A stretch of DNA of 64,000 nt from Rubellimicrobium sp. (lineage in GTDB: Bacteria > Pseudomonadota > Alphaproteobacteria > Rhodobacterales > Rhodobacteraceae): the NCBI GenBank assembly GCA_020852925.1, contig JADYZU010000019.1:1-64000 (forward strand). Direction: 5' to 3'. Below are positions 37,845 through 47,263 of this stretch, in pieces (the stretch's first letter is position 1; every line of letters begins with the position of its first letter). The notes under the pieces were generated by a model. That model saw only the letters and a program-made list of their open reading frames with translations. It had not been told where the DNA came from and searched no databases. The position numbers were made by a program, and so were the translations under genes.

Positions 37845-38795
37845 ATGTCGCGCTACCTGCTGTCGCGGTTCTGGCAGAGCATCGTGCTTCTGGTGCTGGT
37901 CTCGCTCATCGGGTTCTTCGTGCTGAACCTGGCGCCCGGCGGGCCGCTGTCGCAGTTCGCCCTCACCCCCGGCATGAGCAAGGAAGAGCTTGACCGCATC
38001 GCCGCGCAGATGGGCCTGGACCGGCCGCTGGTGGTCCAGTATCTCGACTGGTTCATCCGTCTTGTGCAGGGCGACTGGGGCCGGAGTTTCCGCGACGGCC
38101 GCCCCGTGATCCGCATCATCGGCGACCACCTGTTCGCCACGCTCCTGCTCATGGGGGCGTCGATGGCGCTGTCGGTGGTCATCGGCGTGTGGATCGGCGT
38201 GCGCAGCGCCCTGCGCGAGGGGTCGCTTTACGATTACGGCGCCACGGTATTCGCCATGGTGGCGCTGTCGATCCCGACCTTCTGGTTCGGCCTTGTCGCG
38301 ATCTATGTCTTTTCGCTCTGGCTGGGCTGGCTGCCGGCGGGCAACATGTACACGATCGGGGACGCATCGTTTTCCGATCATGCCAGCCACCTGATCATGC
38401 CGGCGGTCGTGCTCGCGCTCGTCAATGTGGCGATCTGGAGCCGCTACATGCGTTCGGCCACGCTGGACGTGCTGGGGCACGACTTCATCCGCACCGCGCG
38501 CGCCAAGGGGCTGCACCCGCGGCGGATCCTGTTCAAGCATGTGCTGGGCAACACCCTCGTGCCGATGGTCGCACTGGCCGGGCTGCAACTGCCTTCGCTG
38601 CTTGGCGGCGCCCTTGTCACCGAGACGGTGTTCACCTGGCCGGGGATGGGGCGGCTTCTGCTCGACAGTCTGGGATACAACGATTACCCGGTCATCATGG
38701 GGCTGCTGATGTTCTCGGCGCTCATGGTGGTCTTCTCCAACCTGCTGGCGGATATCCTGATCGCCCTGGTCGATCCGCGCATCCGTCTGGACTGA
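37845..38795 (+). CDS. peptide-type ABC transporter permease (DppB-like)
   Basis: MSRYLLSRFWQSIVLLVLVSLIGFFVLNLAPGGPLSQF; RTARAKGLHPRRILFKHVLGNTLVPM. Confidence 0.95.
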   Translation: MSRYLLSRFWQSIVLLVLVSLIGFFVLNLAPGGPLSQFALTPGMSKEELDRIAAQMGLDRPLVVQYLDWFIRLVQGDWGRSFRDGRPVIRIIGDHLFATLLLMGASMALSVVIGVWIGVRSALREGSLYDYGATVFAMVALSIPTFWFGLVAIYVFSLWLGWLPAGNMYTIGDASFSDHASHLIMPAVVLALVNVAIWSRYMRSATLDVLGHDFIRTARAKGLHPRRILFKHVLGNTLVPMVALAGLQLPSLLGGALVTETVFTWPGMGRLLLDSLGYNDYPVIMGLLMFSALMVVFSNLLADILIALVDPRIRLD

Positions 38796-38805
38796 GGCCC
38801 GCCCG

Positions 38806-39708
38806 ATGACCGCAACTCCCGCCTCTCCGCCTGTCGCCCCCCTGCCCCCGCGCGAAGGGTTCTGGCAGGGCCGCGCCATGCGCCGCTTCCGGCGCAACCG
38901 CCTTGCGCTGGTGGGGCTGGTCCTCATCCTGGTGCTGGGCCTGGCCTGCTTCCTCGGGCCCTGGTTCCTGCCCTTCGACGAACTCTACATCGACCTGCGC
39001 GCGCGCTTTGCCCCGCCGGGGACCGGGGCGCACATGTTCGGCACCGATCCGCTGGGCCGCGACATCGCCGCGCGGCTGTTCGTGGCGGGGCAGACCTCGC
39101 TGCTGGTGGGCTTTGCCGCGATGGTCATCTCGACGGTGATCGGCACGCTGGTGGGCGTGATCGCGGGCTATCTGGGCGGGCGGACGGGGGCGGTGCTCAT
39201 GCGCATCGTCGATGCCTTCCTGGCCTTTCCGGCGGTGTTCCTGCTGCTGGTCCTGGCCGCCTTCATCAAGCCGTCGGCGGCGATGATCACCCTCATCATC
39301 GCGGTGACAAGCTGGATGGAGGTCGCCCGCATCGTCGAGGCCGAGGTGAAATCCCAGCGCGACCGCGATTTCGTCCTGGCAGCGCGGATGCTGGGCCTGT
39401 CGCGGATGCACATCATGTTCCGCGAGATCCTGCCCAATGTCATGGGGCCGATCGTGGTGGCCGCGACGCTGACGGTGGCGCGCGCGATCCTGATGGAGGC
39501 CTATATCAGTTTCCTCGGCTACGGCATCCAGCCGCCGCTGCCCAGTTGGGGCAACATGCTCAACGGGGCGCAGCAATATCTGGAAAGCGCGCCCTGGCTT
39601 GCCATCGTGCCGGGGGTGGCGATCACCCTGGCGGTCACCGCGATCAACTTCATCGGCGACGGGCTGCGCGATGCCCTTGATGCGCAGGCCGACCAGAGGG
39701 CGGGATGA
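38806..39708 (+). CDS. peptide-type ABC transporter permease (DppC-like)
   Basis: MFGTDPLGRDIAARLFVAGQTSLLVG; AARMLGLSRMHIMFREILPNVMGPI. Confidence 0.95.
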   Translation: MTATPASPPVAPLPPREGFWQGRAMRRFRRNRLALVGLVLILVLGLACFLGPWFLPFDELYIDLRARFAPPGTGAHMFGTDPLGRDIAARLFVAGQTSLLVGFAAMVISTVIGTLVGVIAGYLGGRTGAVLMRIVDAFLAFPAVFLLLVLAAFIKPSAAMITLIIAVTSWMEVARIVEAEVKSQRDRDFVLAARMLGLSRMHIMFREILPNVMGPIVVAATLTVARAILMEAYISFLGYGIQPPLPSWGNMLNGAQQYLESAPWLAIVPGVAITLAVTAINFIGDGLRDALDAQADQRAG

Positions 39709-39785
39709 TGGCGCGGCCCTCCCCGTTCGCCGCCCCGCCCCCGGGAAGCGCCCCCGGGACGCGCCCGCGCCGCAAGCCGGCCCCT

Positions 39786-39845
39786 GTCCTGCCGTCCCCC
39801 GTCCTGCCGTCCCCCGTCCTGCTGCCGCGCGTCCTGCCGCACCGC
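39786..39845. repeat. 15-bp tandem repeat, about 4 copies (GTCCTGCCGTCCCCC; last two degenerate)
   Basis: Read directly: GTCCTGCCGTCCCCC x2, GTCCTGCTGCCGCGC, GTCCTGCCGCACCGC in the permease-ATPase intergenic gap. Confidence 0.85.
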
Positions 39846-39877
39846 CAGACCCTGCCCACCTGCCCCGGGATGAACCG

Positions 39878-41503
39878 ATGAGCGAATCCGTCCTGAGCGT
39901 CCGGAACCTGACCGTTTCCCTGCCCGAGGGCCTTGACCGCAGGCATGCGGTCAGCGGCATCTCGTTCGACCTGATGAAGGGCGAGATCCTCTGCATCATC
40001 GGCGAATCGGGATCGGGGAAATCCGTGACCGCGGCGGCGGTGATGGGCCTGCTATCCCCGGCGATGAAGGTGACGGGTGGGCGGATCACCTGGCAGGGGC
40101 GCAATCTTCTGGCCCTGCCCGAGGGCGAACGGCGCGACCTGCGCGGCAAGGCGCTGGCGATGATCTTTCAGGATCCGCTGTCGGCGCTCAATCCGCTGAT
40201 GACCGTGGGCGCCCAGATCGACGAGACGCTGGTCGCCCACGGGATGCGCGACCGCGCCGCGCGGCAGGCGCGCGTCCTCGAACTGATCCGCGAGGTGGGC
40301 CTGCCCGAGCCGGAACTGATCCAGCACCAGTATCCGTTCCGCCTGTCGGGCGGGCAGCGCCAGCGCATCATGATCGCCATCGCGCTGTCCCTGAACCCGG
40401 ATGTGCTGATCGCGGACGAACCGACCACCGCGCTTGACGTGACGACACAGGCGCAGATCCTGGACCTGATCCGCCGCATCCAGCGCGACAAGGGCATGAG
40501 CATCATGTTCATCACCCACGATTTCGGCGTGGTCGCCGATATCGCGGACCGGGTGGCGGTGATGGAAAAGGGCGTTCTGGTCGAACAGGGCCCCGCGCAG
40601 AAGGTGCTGAACACGCCCGACCATGCCTATACGCGCCGCCTTCTGGCCGCAGTGCCGCGCCTGCGCGAGGTCGACACCGCCCCCGCCGCCGATGCCCCGG
40701 TCCTGCTGAAGGTCGAGGGCCTCGACAAGACCTATCGCCCCCCCGGCGGCCTCTTTGGCCATGCGCGCACCGTCCATGCGGTGCAGGACGTGAGTTTCGA
40801 ATTGCGCCGCGGCCGCACCCTTGGCGTCGTGGGCGAGAGCGGGTCGGGCAAGTCGTCGATGGGCAAGGTGCTCATGCGGCTGAGCAACGCGGACGGCGGG
40901 CGCATCCTTCTCGGCGGGCAGGATATCCTTGCCATGCCCGAGGCCGCCTTCCGCCCGCTGCGCCAGCGGGTGCAGATGGTGTTCCAGGATCCCCAGGCCT
41001 CGCTCAATCCGCGCCAGACGGTCGGCCGGTCGCTGGTGGTGGGGCCGGTGGCCTTTGGCACCGCGCCCGCCACCGCCCGCGCGCGGGCGCGCGAAATCCT
41101 GGCGCGCGTGGGCCTCGATCCGTCGGCCTATGACCGGTTTCCGCACGAATTTTCCGGCGGGCAGCGCCAGCGCATCGGCATCGCCCGCGCGCTCATGTGC
41201 GACCCCGACCTGATCATCGCGGACGAGGCGGTGTCGGCGCTCGACGTGTCGATCCAGGCGCAGATCCTGCAACTTCTGGCGCAGATCCAGCAGGAACGGC
41301 ATCTGGCGATGATCTTCATCACCCATGACCTGCGCGTGGCCAGCCAGATCTGCGACGAGGTGCTGGTGATGCATCGCGGGCGCGTGGTGGAATCGGGCCC
41401 GCCCGCGCGCCTGTTCCGCCAGCCGCAGCAGGACTATACCCGCACCCTTGTCGCCGCGATCCCCGGCGTCTCGTGGGAGGGGCGCGAAGCGGCGGCGACC
41501 TGA
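39878..41503 (+). CDS. peptide-type ABC transporter ATP-binding protein, two fused NBDs
   Basis: GESGSGKSVTAAAVMG and GESGSGKSSMGKVLM Walker A; SGGQRQRIMIAIALS and SGGQRQRIGIARAL. Start MSESVLSV after GATG context; longer upstream ORF likely spurious. Confidence 0.94.
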   Translation: MSESVLSVRNLTVSLPEGLDRRHAVSGISFDLMKGEILCIIGESGSGKSVTAAAVMGLLSPAMKVTGGRITWQGRNLLALPEGERRDLRGKALAMIFQDPLSALNPLMTVGAQIDETLVAHGMRDRAARQARVLELIREVGLPEPELIQHQYPFRLSGGQRQRIMIAIALSLNPDVLIADEPTTALDVTTQAQILDLIRRIQRDKGMSIMFITHDFGVVADIADRVAVMEKGVLVEQGPAQKVLNTPDHAYTRRLLAAVPRLREVDTAPAADAPVLLKVEGLDKTYRPPGGLFGHARTVHAVQDVSFELRRGRTLGVVGESGSGKSSMGKVLMRLSNADGGRILLGGQDILAMPEAAFRPLRQRVQMVFQDPQASLNPRQTVGRSLVVGPVAFGTAPATARARAREILARVGLDPSAYDRFPHEFSGGQRQRIGIARALMCDPDLIIADEAVSALDVSIQAQILQLLAQIQQERHLAMIFITHDLRVASQICDEVLVMHRGRVVESGPPARLFRQPQQDYTRTLVAAIPGVSWEGREAAAT

Positions 41504-41612
41504 GGCGGCCGCGCCCTCCTGCGCCCGGAACCCTGCCCCCGGACTCCTGCGCCCGGACCGCCGGAGGACGGGCCGACCCGCGCGCGGGGACACGCGCGGG
41601 CGGGCGCCGGGA

Positions 41613-42980
41613 TCAGACCCTTTCGAACAGGCGCTGAAGTTCGAAATCGGTCACGACACGGTCGTGCTCGGCCATCTCCCATTCGGCGTTGTGGACGTAG
41701 TGATCGACCACCTCGTCGCCAAAGGCCTTGCGCAGCATCGCCGATCCGCGCAGCGCCTCGGCCGCGTCGCGCAGGTTGCGCGGGATCATGCGGGTGCCTG
41801 CGGCGTTGTAGGTGTCGCCCTCTTGCGCCCCCTCCAGGGTCAGCTTGCGTTCGACCCCGTCAAGGCCCGCCGCCAGCAGCGCCGCACAGGCGAGATAGGG
41901 GTTCATGTCGGACCCGGGGATGCGGCATTCCACGCGAATGCCCTTGGTCCCGTCGCCGCAGATGCGGAAGCCCGCGGTGCGGTTGTCGATCGACCAGACG
42001 ATGCGCGTGGGGGCAAAGGTCGCGGCGAAGAAGCGTTTGTAGCTGTTCACATAGGGCGCGAAGAAGAAGGTCATCTCTTCGGCATGGGCCAGCTGGCCGG
42101 CCACATAATGGCGCATGAGGTCGGACATGCCATGCTGAGCGCCCTTGTCGAGGAAGGCGGGCTTGCCGTCCAGGGTCCAGAGCGACTGATGCACATGCGC
42201 CGACGATCCCACGCGGCGGTGGTCATACTTGGCCATGAAGGTCACCGACTTGCCATGCGCCCAGGCGATCTCCTTCACCGCCTGCTTCACGATCGTATGG
42301 TTGTCGGCGGTGTCGAGCGCGTCGGAATAGCGGTAGTTCACCTCGCCCTGGCCGGCGTCGGCCTCGCCCTTGGTGTTCTCGACAGGGATGCCGGCGCCAT
42401 GGATGCCGTTGCGCACGGCGCGCATCACGCTTTCTTCCTTGGTGGTCTGGAAGATGTGGTAATCCTCGTTATAGGCCGAGACCGGGCGCAGGTTCACGAT
42501 GCCGTCATCGCGCAACTGGTCGTAGCTGTTCTCGAACATGAAGAATTCGAGTTCGGTCGCCATCATCGGCTCGAATCCCATGGCGCGGGCGCGCGCCACC
42601 TGCCGCTTGAGGATCGCGCGCGGGGAATGCGCCACCTCTGCATGCGTGTGGTGGTCCAGAAGATCGCACATCACCATCGCCGTCGCCGTCAGCCACGGCA
42701 GGCGCCGCAGGGTCGAGAGGTCCGGCTTCATCACATAGTCGCCATAGCCCTGCGTCCACCCGGCCGAACGATAGCCCGGCACGGTGTTCATCTCCATGTC
42801 GAGGGCAAGCATGTAGTTGCAGCAATGCGTCTCTTCATGGCCGCCATCAAGGAAGAAGCCCGCATGGAAACGCTTGCCGAACAGGCGTCCCTGCATGTCG
42901 GGGGCGACGACGAGGACGGTGTCGATCTCGCCCTTGTCATAGGCGGATTTCAGCGACTCGAGGGTGAGGTTTGCGGGCAT
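41613..42980 (-). CDS. glutamine synthetase family protein (gamma-glutamylpolyamine synthetase/GSIII-like)
   Basis: ATELEFFMFENSYDQLRDDG; VTFMAKYDHRRVGSSAHVHQSLW; NSYKRFFAATFAPTRIVWSIDNRTAGFRICG. Confidence 0.93.
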   Translation of the reverse strand: MPANLTLESLKSAYDKGEIDTVLVVAPDMQGRLFGKRFHAGFFLDGGHEETHCCNYMLALDMEMNTVPGYRSAGWTQGYGDYVMKPDLSTLRRLPWLTATAMVMCDLLDHHTHAEVAHSPRAILKRQVARARAMGFEPMMATELEFFMFENSYDQLRDDGIVNLRPVSAYNEDYHIFQTTKEESVMRAVRNGIHGAGIPVENTKGEADAGQGEVNYRYSDALDTADNHTIVKQAVKEIAWAHGKSVTFMAKYDHRRVGSSAHVHQSLWTLDGKPAFLDKGAQHGMSDLMRHYVAGQLAHAEEMTFFFAPYVNSYKRFFAATFAPTRIVWSIDNRTAGFRICGDGTKGIRVECRIPGSDMNPYLACAALLAAGLDGVERKLTLEGAQEGDTYNAAGTRMIPRNLRDAAEALRGSAMLRKAFGDEVVDHYVHNAEWEMAEHDRVVTDFELQRLFERV

Positions 42981-43134
42981 GTGACTGTCGGACCTGATGA
43001 GTGGAAATGGACGGGGGCCTGCCCCCTGATGGCCGGAACCGGCGATCGCGCCCTGGGCCGCCCGCCGGTTCCGATGGTATCCTCGCTGCGGGGCCGGGGG
43101 TGCGCGATGTCGCGCCCCGGCCCCGCGATGCCGC

Positions 43135-44172
43135 CTAGTAGCGGTAGGGCGCGCCGGCCTTCACCATGGTGGCGTTGTACTGCTTGAAGATCTCGACCAC
43201 GCGGGCCTTCACCTCGGATTCCGCGGCGATCTCTTCCCAGAACCGTTCGGCGGCGGCCTCGACCTGGGCCCATTCCTCGGAGGGGATGCTGGTCAGCTCG
43301 AGCTTGGGGCCGTTCACGCGCAGGTCGGCCTCACCGCCCCAGTACCACCACTGCCGGTAGTAGTGGGACTGTTCGGTGCAGACCTTGAACAGTTCCTTGA
43401 GATCGTCGGGCAGTTCGTTCCATCGGTCCTGATTGACGAAGAAATGCCCGATCCACGCGCCCGAGATCGGGTTGGTCAGGTAGTATTTCGTCACATCGGC
43501 CCAGCCCACCGTGTAGTCCTCGGTGATGCCGGACCAGGCGACGCCGTCGATTTCCCCGGTCTGGAGCGCCACCTGGATGTCCTCGTAGGGCATCTGCACC
43601 GGCACCACCCCGAACTGCGCCAGGAAACGGCCGGCGGTCGGGAAGGTGTAGATGCGCTTGCCGTCGAGATCGGCCAGGCTGTGGATCGGGTCGCGGGTGG
43701 CAAAGTTGCACGGATCCCACGAACCGGCGGTGACGTGCTGGATACCGACCTTGGCGTATTCCTCTTTCCAGATCGCATCGAGCCCGTACTGGTTGAACAG
43801 CACCGGCACGTCGAGCGAGTAGCGCAGCGTCAGCGGGAAATAGCCGCCGAACACCGTCACCTCGGTCGGCGACTGCATCGAGTCGTCGTCCGACTGCACC
43901 GCGTCGATGGTGCCGGCCTGCATGGCGCGGAACAGTTCCGAGGTGGGCACAAGCTGATCGGCGAAGTAGAGCTCGATCTGCATGCGGTCGCCGGCGATCG
44001 CGTTGAACTTCTCGATCGCGGGCGCGCAGACATGGGCGCCAAGCGCCGCGCCGGCATAGGTCTGCAACCGCCACCGGATCGGGGCCGCCTGCGCGATGAC
44101 CGCCGGGGCGGCAAGGGCGGTGGCACCGACAGCGGCACCGGCCGAGATGAACTTGCGTCTGGTGGTCGTCAT
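43135..44172 (-). CDS. TRAP transporter substrate-binding protein DctP-like
   Basis: MTTTRRKFISAGAAVGATALAAPAVIAQAAPIRWRLQTYAGAALGAHVCAPAIEKFNAIAGDRMQIELYFADQLVPTSELFRAMQAGTIDA. Confidence 0.94.
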   Translation of the reverse strand: MTTTRRKFISAGAAVGATALAAPAVIAQAAPIRWRLQTYAGAALGAHVCAPAIEKFNAIAGDRMQIELYFADQLVPTSELFRAMQAGTIDAVQSDDDSMQSPTEVTVFGGYFPLTLRYSLDVPVLFNQYGLDAIWKEEYAKVGIQHVTAGSWDPCNFATRDPIHSLADLDGKRIYTFPTAGRFLAQFGVVPVQMPYEDIQVALQTGEIDGVAWSGITEDYTVGWADVTKYYLTNPISGAWIGHFFVNQDRWNELPDDLKELFKVCTEQSHYYRQWWYWGGEADLRVNGPKLELTSIPSEEWAQVEAAAERFWEEIAAESEVKARVVEIFKQYNATMVKAGAPYRY

Positions 44173-44225
44173 CCTGTCCTCCTTCAGGGTTGACCGGACG
44201 GCCACGCGCCGCCCGCGGGTAGAAC

Positions 44226-45569
44226 TCAGGGACCGTAAACCTGATGCGGCAGCCACAGCGCGATTTCGGGGAACAGCATCACGATGATCAGCGTGAGGAT
44301 CATCAGCCCGACGATCGGAAAGATCGAGCGGTAGATGTCCGCCAGCGTGACATGTTCGGGCGCCATCGCGCGCATCAGGAACAGGTTGTAGCCGAAGGGT
44401 GGCGTCATGTAGGCGATCTGGCAAGTGATCGTGTAGAGAACCCCGTACCAGATCAGCGCATCCCCCGGTGCGACGCCAAGATCGAGCTTGGCCACCAGCG
44501 GGATATAGAGCGGGGCGACGATCACCAGCATCGCGGTATCGTCCAGGAACATCCCCATGATGAGGAACGAAAGCTGCATCATGATGAGGATCGACCACGG
44601 GCCAAGGCCCATGTCGCGCAGAAACAGGTTCTCGATCGCCCGCACCGCGCCCAGCCCGTCGAACACCGCCCCGAAGGCCAGCGCGGCCAGCAGGATCCAC
44701 ATGAACATGCACGACACGCCGAGGGTCTGGGTCATGCAGCTTTCGAACACGCGCCGGTTCAGCCGCCCGCGCAGCCCCGCGACCAGGGTTGCCATGCTCG
44801 CACCGATCACCGAGGCCTCGACCAGGCTGGCGTAGCCGTACAGGAACGGCCCCATCATCGCCGCGAAGATGATCACGGGCATGGCGCCTGCGCGCAGCAG
44901 GATCAACTTGTCGCGCCAGCTGATCGCCGCCCGCTCATCGCGGCTCAGCGGCGGGCCGAGCGTGGGACGCAGGCCGGTGCGGATCACGATGTAGACGATG
45001 AAGATCCCCGCCATGAGCAGCCCCGGGAATACCCCGGCCAGCCACAGCTGCCCCACCGGCTGACGCGCGATCATGGCGTAAAGCACGAGCACGACCGAAG
45101 GCGGCACGAGGATGCCAAGGCTGGCGCCCCCCTGGATCACGCCGGTGATCATCACCTTGTCGTAGCCGCGCTTGAGCATCTCGGGCAGCGCGATCGTCGC
45201 CCCGATGGCAAGCCCCGCCACCGACAGCCCGTTCATGGCCGAGATCAGCACCATGAGCAGCACCGTGCCGATGGCCAGGCCCCCCGGCACCGGCCCGAAC
45301 CAGACGTGGAACATCCGGTAGAGGTCATCCGCCATGCGCGTCTCGGACATGATGTAGCCCATCCAGACGAACATCGGCAGCGTCAGCATCGGATACCAGT
45401 TCATCAGCTTGATGGTGCTGGTGAACGGAATCGCCGATCCCCCCGTGCCCCACAGCGCGATGGCCGCGACCGCAGCCACGAAACCGATGACGGCGAACAC
45501 GCGCTGCCCCGTGAGCAGCAGCACGATCATGCCGCCGAACATGACGAGGGCGATGAAATTGTAATCCAT
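44226..45569 (-). CDS. TRAP transporter large permease (DctM-like)
   Basis: Start MDYNFIALVMFGG; SDRVMITGVIQGGASLGILVPPSVVLVLYAMIARQPVGQLWLAGVFPGLLMAG-type DctM sequence. Confidence 0.95.
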   Translation of the reverse strand: MDYNFIALVMFGGMIVLLLTGQRVFAVIGFVAAVAAIALWGTGGSAIPFTSTIKLMNWYPMLTLPMFVWMGYIMSETRMADDLYRMFHVWFGPVPGGLAIGTVLLMVLISAMNGLSVAGLAIGATIALPEMLKRGYDKVMITGVIQGGASLGILVPPSVVLVLYAMIARQPVGQLWLAGVFPGLLMAGIFIVYIVIRTGLRPTLGPPLSRDERAAISWRDKLILLRAGAMPVIIFAAMMGPFLYGYASLVEASVIGASMATLVAGLRGRLNRRVFESCMTQTLGVSCMFMWILLAALAFGAVFDGLGAVRAIENLFLRDMGLGPWSILIMMQLSFLIMGMFLDDTAMLVIVAPLYIPLVAKLDLGVAPGDALIWYGVLYTITCQIAYMTPPFGYNLFLMRAMAPEHVTLADIYRSIFPIVGLMILTLIIVMLFPEIALWLPHQVYGP

Positions 45570-46078
45570 CAGATTTTCACCCCGCGCAGCAGGGCGATGT
45601 CGCGGATCAGATAGGCGATGGATTGCAGGATCATCAGGAACACGCCGATGCAGATCACGATCTTGACCGGGGCCAGATAGGGCGCCCAGACCGACCGCGA
45701 CCGTTCTCCGATCTCGAGCGCGTAGACCGTGCTCTCGATCCCGCCCCACAGGATGACGGCCAGAAACCCGATCATGGCGAACACCGTCACCGCATCGACC
45801 GCGGCCCGGCGCCGCGCCGTCCAGCGCCCGTAAAGCAGGTCCATCCGCACATTCGCCCCCAGTTGCAGCGAATAGGCCCCGCCCAGCACGAAATAGCCGA
45901 CCAGGGTGTATTGCGCGAATTCCTGCGTCCAGAGCGGCGGCCGGAAGAAGGCCTTGGCGATGATCGCATAGAGCAGGACGCCGGTAAGGACGAACAGCAG
46001 ATACATGGCCATCCGTCCGATACGATAGTTCACCGCCTCGACGATCTGCACGAACCTGACAAGAAACTGCGGCATCAT
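45569..46078 (-). CDS. TRAP transporter small permease (DctQ-like)
   Basis: MMPQFLVRFVQIVEAVNYRIGRMAMYLLFVLTGVLLYAIIAKAFFRPPLWTQEFAQYTLVGYFVLGGAYSLQLGANVRMDLLY. Confidence 0.94.
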   Translation of the reverse strand: MMPQFLVRFVQIVEAVNYRIGRMAMYLLFVLTGVLLYAIIAKAFFRPPLWTQEFAQYTLVGYFVLGGAYSLQLGANVRMDLLYGRWTARRRAAVDAVTVFAMIGFLAVILWGGIESTVYALEIGERSRSVWAPYLAPVKIVICIGVFLMILQSIAYLIRDIALLRGVKI

Positions 46079-46093
46079 CGCTGCCCCGGCACC

Positions 46094-46114
46094 GGATACG
46101 TCGCCAACGTATCC
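46094..46114. promoter_or_regulatory. inverted repeat GGATACGT-CGCCA-ACGTATCC directly upstream of the TRAP operon
   Basis: Perfect 8-bp arms, 5-bp spacer, ending 16 bp before the dctQ-like start, in the intergenic region shared with the divergent RpiR gene. Confidence 0.5.
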
Positions 46115-46287
46115 CGCGCCCGTGACCGGGCGGGGTTCCTGAGGATCATGGTTCGAGTCAACTCCCTGTTTTGGTGCAGCGTCCCCGCCCGCCCCGCTTC
46201 TGTCAAGAATTTTCCGGCAGACGAATCACTGTTACAAATGTTTCTCTCCGTGCGAGTGTCGGACACGTTCAGGAAAGGTGCGGGTTG

Positions 46288-47244
46288 ATGGATCATGCGG
46301 CCGCGATCGAAGAGCGGATGCACTCTGCGCTGGGGGATCTGACCCGCGCCGAGCGCCAGGCGGCCACCCATATCCTGTCGCATTTCCCGATGTCGGCTCT
46401 CGGCTCCATCACCACGCTGGCGCAGGCGGCGCAGGTCTCGTCGCCGACGATCGTGCGGCTGGTGCAGAAACTGGGCTTTCGCGGCTATTCCGACTATCAG
46501 AAGGCCCTGCGCGCCGAGGTCGGCCGCCTGCTGGTGGCGCCGCTCACCCTTGGCCCCGAGGGCGGCATCCCCAAAGGCGGCGGACCCGCGGGCGGCGGAC
46601 CGTCAGGCGCGAACGACACCGCCAGGGGCACGCGCCCGGGCGGGCCGGCGGCGCATCCGCTGCACGGGTTCGCGCGCCATGTGGTCGCCAACATCGAGGC
46701 CACCCTCGCCCGCATTCCCGCCGCCGATTTCGCCGGCGCGGCCGCGCTTCTGGCCGATCCGGCGCGGCGCGTGGCGGTGGCGGGCGGGCGGCTTACCCAT
46801 GCCCATGCGGATTACATGGCCACGCTCCTGCGCGTGATCCGGCCGGATGTCACCTTTCTGGGCGGCCATTCCACCGACTGGCAACAGGCGCTGCTCGACC
46901 TGCGCGCGGGCGATGCGGTGGTGATCTTCGACATCCGCCGCTACGGCAGCGATGCCGTGCAACTGGCCGAACTGGCCGCAGAATCGGGGGGCGAGGTGAT
47001 CCTGATCACCGACATGGGCCTGTCGCCGGCTGCCGCCCATGCGCGCCACACCCTTGCCTGCCGGATCGAGATGCCCTCGACCTGGGATTCCACCGCGACG
47101 ATCCTCGTGGTGGTCGAGGCCCTGCTGGCACAGGTGCAGGGCCTGCTGGCCGATCAGGTGCAGGCCCGCCTCAACCGGCTCGAGGGCTACTTTGCCCGCA
47201 CCCGGGTGTTCCGCGCGCCCAAGGTCGTCACGCGGCGGGGATGA
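46288..47244 (+). CDS. MurR/RpiR family transcriptional regulator (HTH + SIS)
   Basis: MDHAAAIEERMHSALGDLTRAERQAATHILSHFPMSALGSITTLAQAAQVSSPTIVRLVQKLGFRGYSDYQKALRAE; SIS domain downstream. Confidence 0.93.
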   Translation: MDHAAAIEERMHSALGDLTRAERQAATHILSHFPMSALGSITTLAQAAQVSSPTIVRLVQKLGFRGYSDYQKALRAEVGRLLVAPLTLGPEGGIPKGGGPAGGGPSGANDTARGTRPGGPAAHPLHGFARHVVANIEATLARIPAADFAGAAALLADPARRVAVAGGRLTHAHADYMATLLRVIRPDVTFLGGHSTDWQQALLDLRAGDAVVIFDIRRYGSDAVQLAELAAESGGEVILITDMGLSPAAAHARHTLACRIEMPSTWDSTATILVVVEALLAQVQGLLADQVQARLNRLEGYFARTRVFRAPKVVTRRG

Positions 47245-47263
47245 CGGCCGCCCGCGGCGGCCC

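Noticed and set aside
46178-46206. TTGACA-like -35 box on minus strand for the TRAP operon
   Set aside because: The -35 match is good but the element 17 bp downstream (GACGCT) is a poor -10; not enough to call a promoter.
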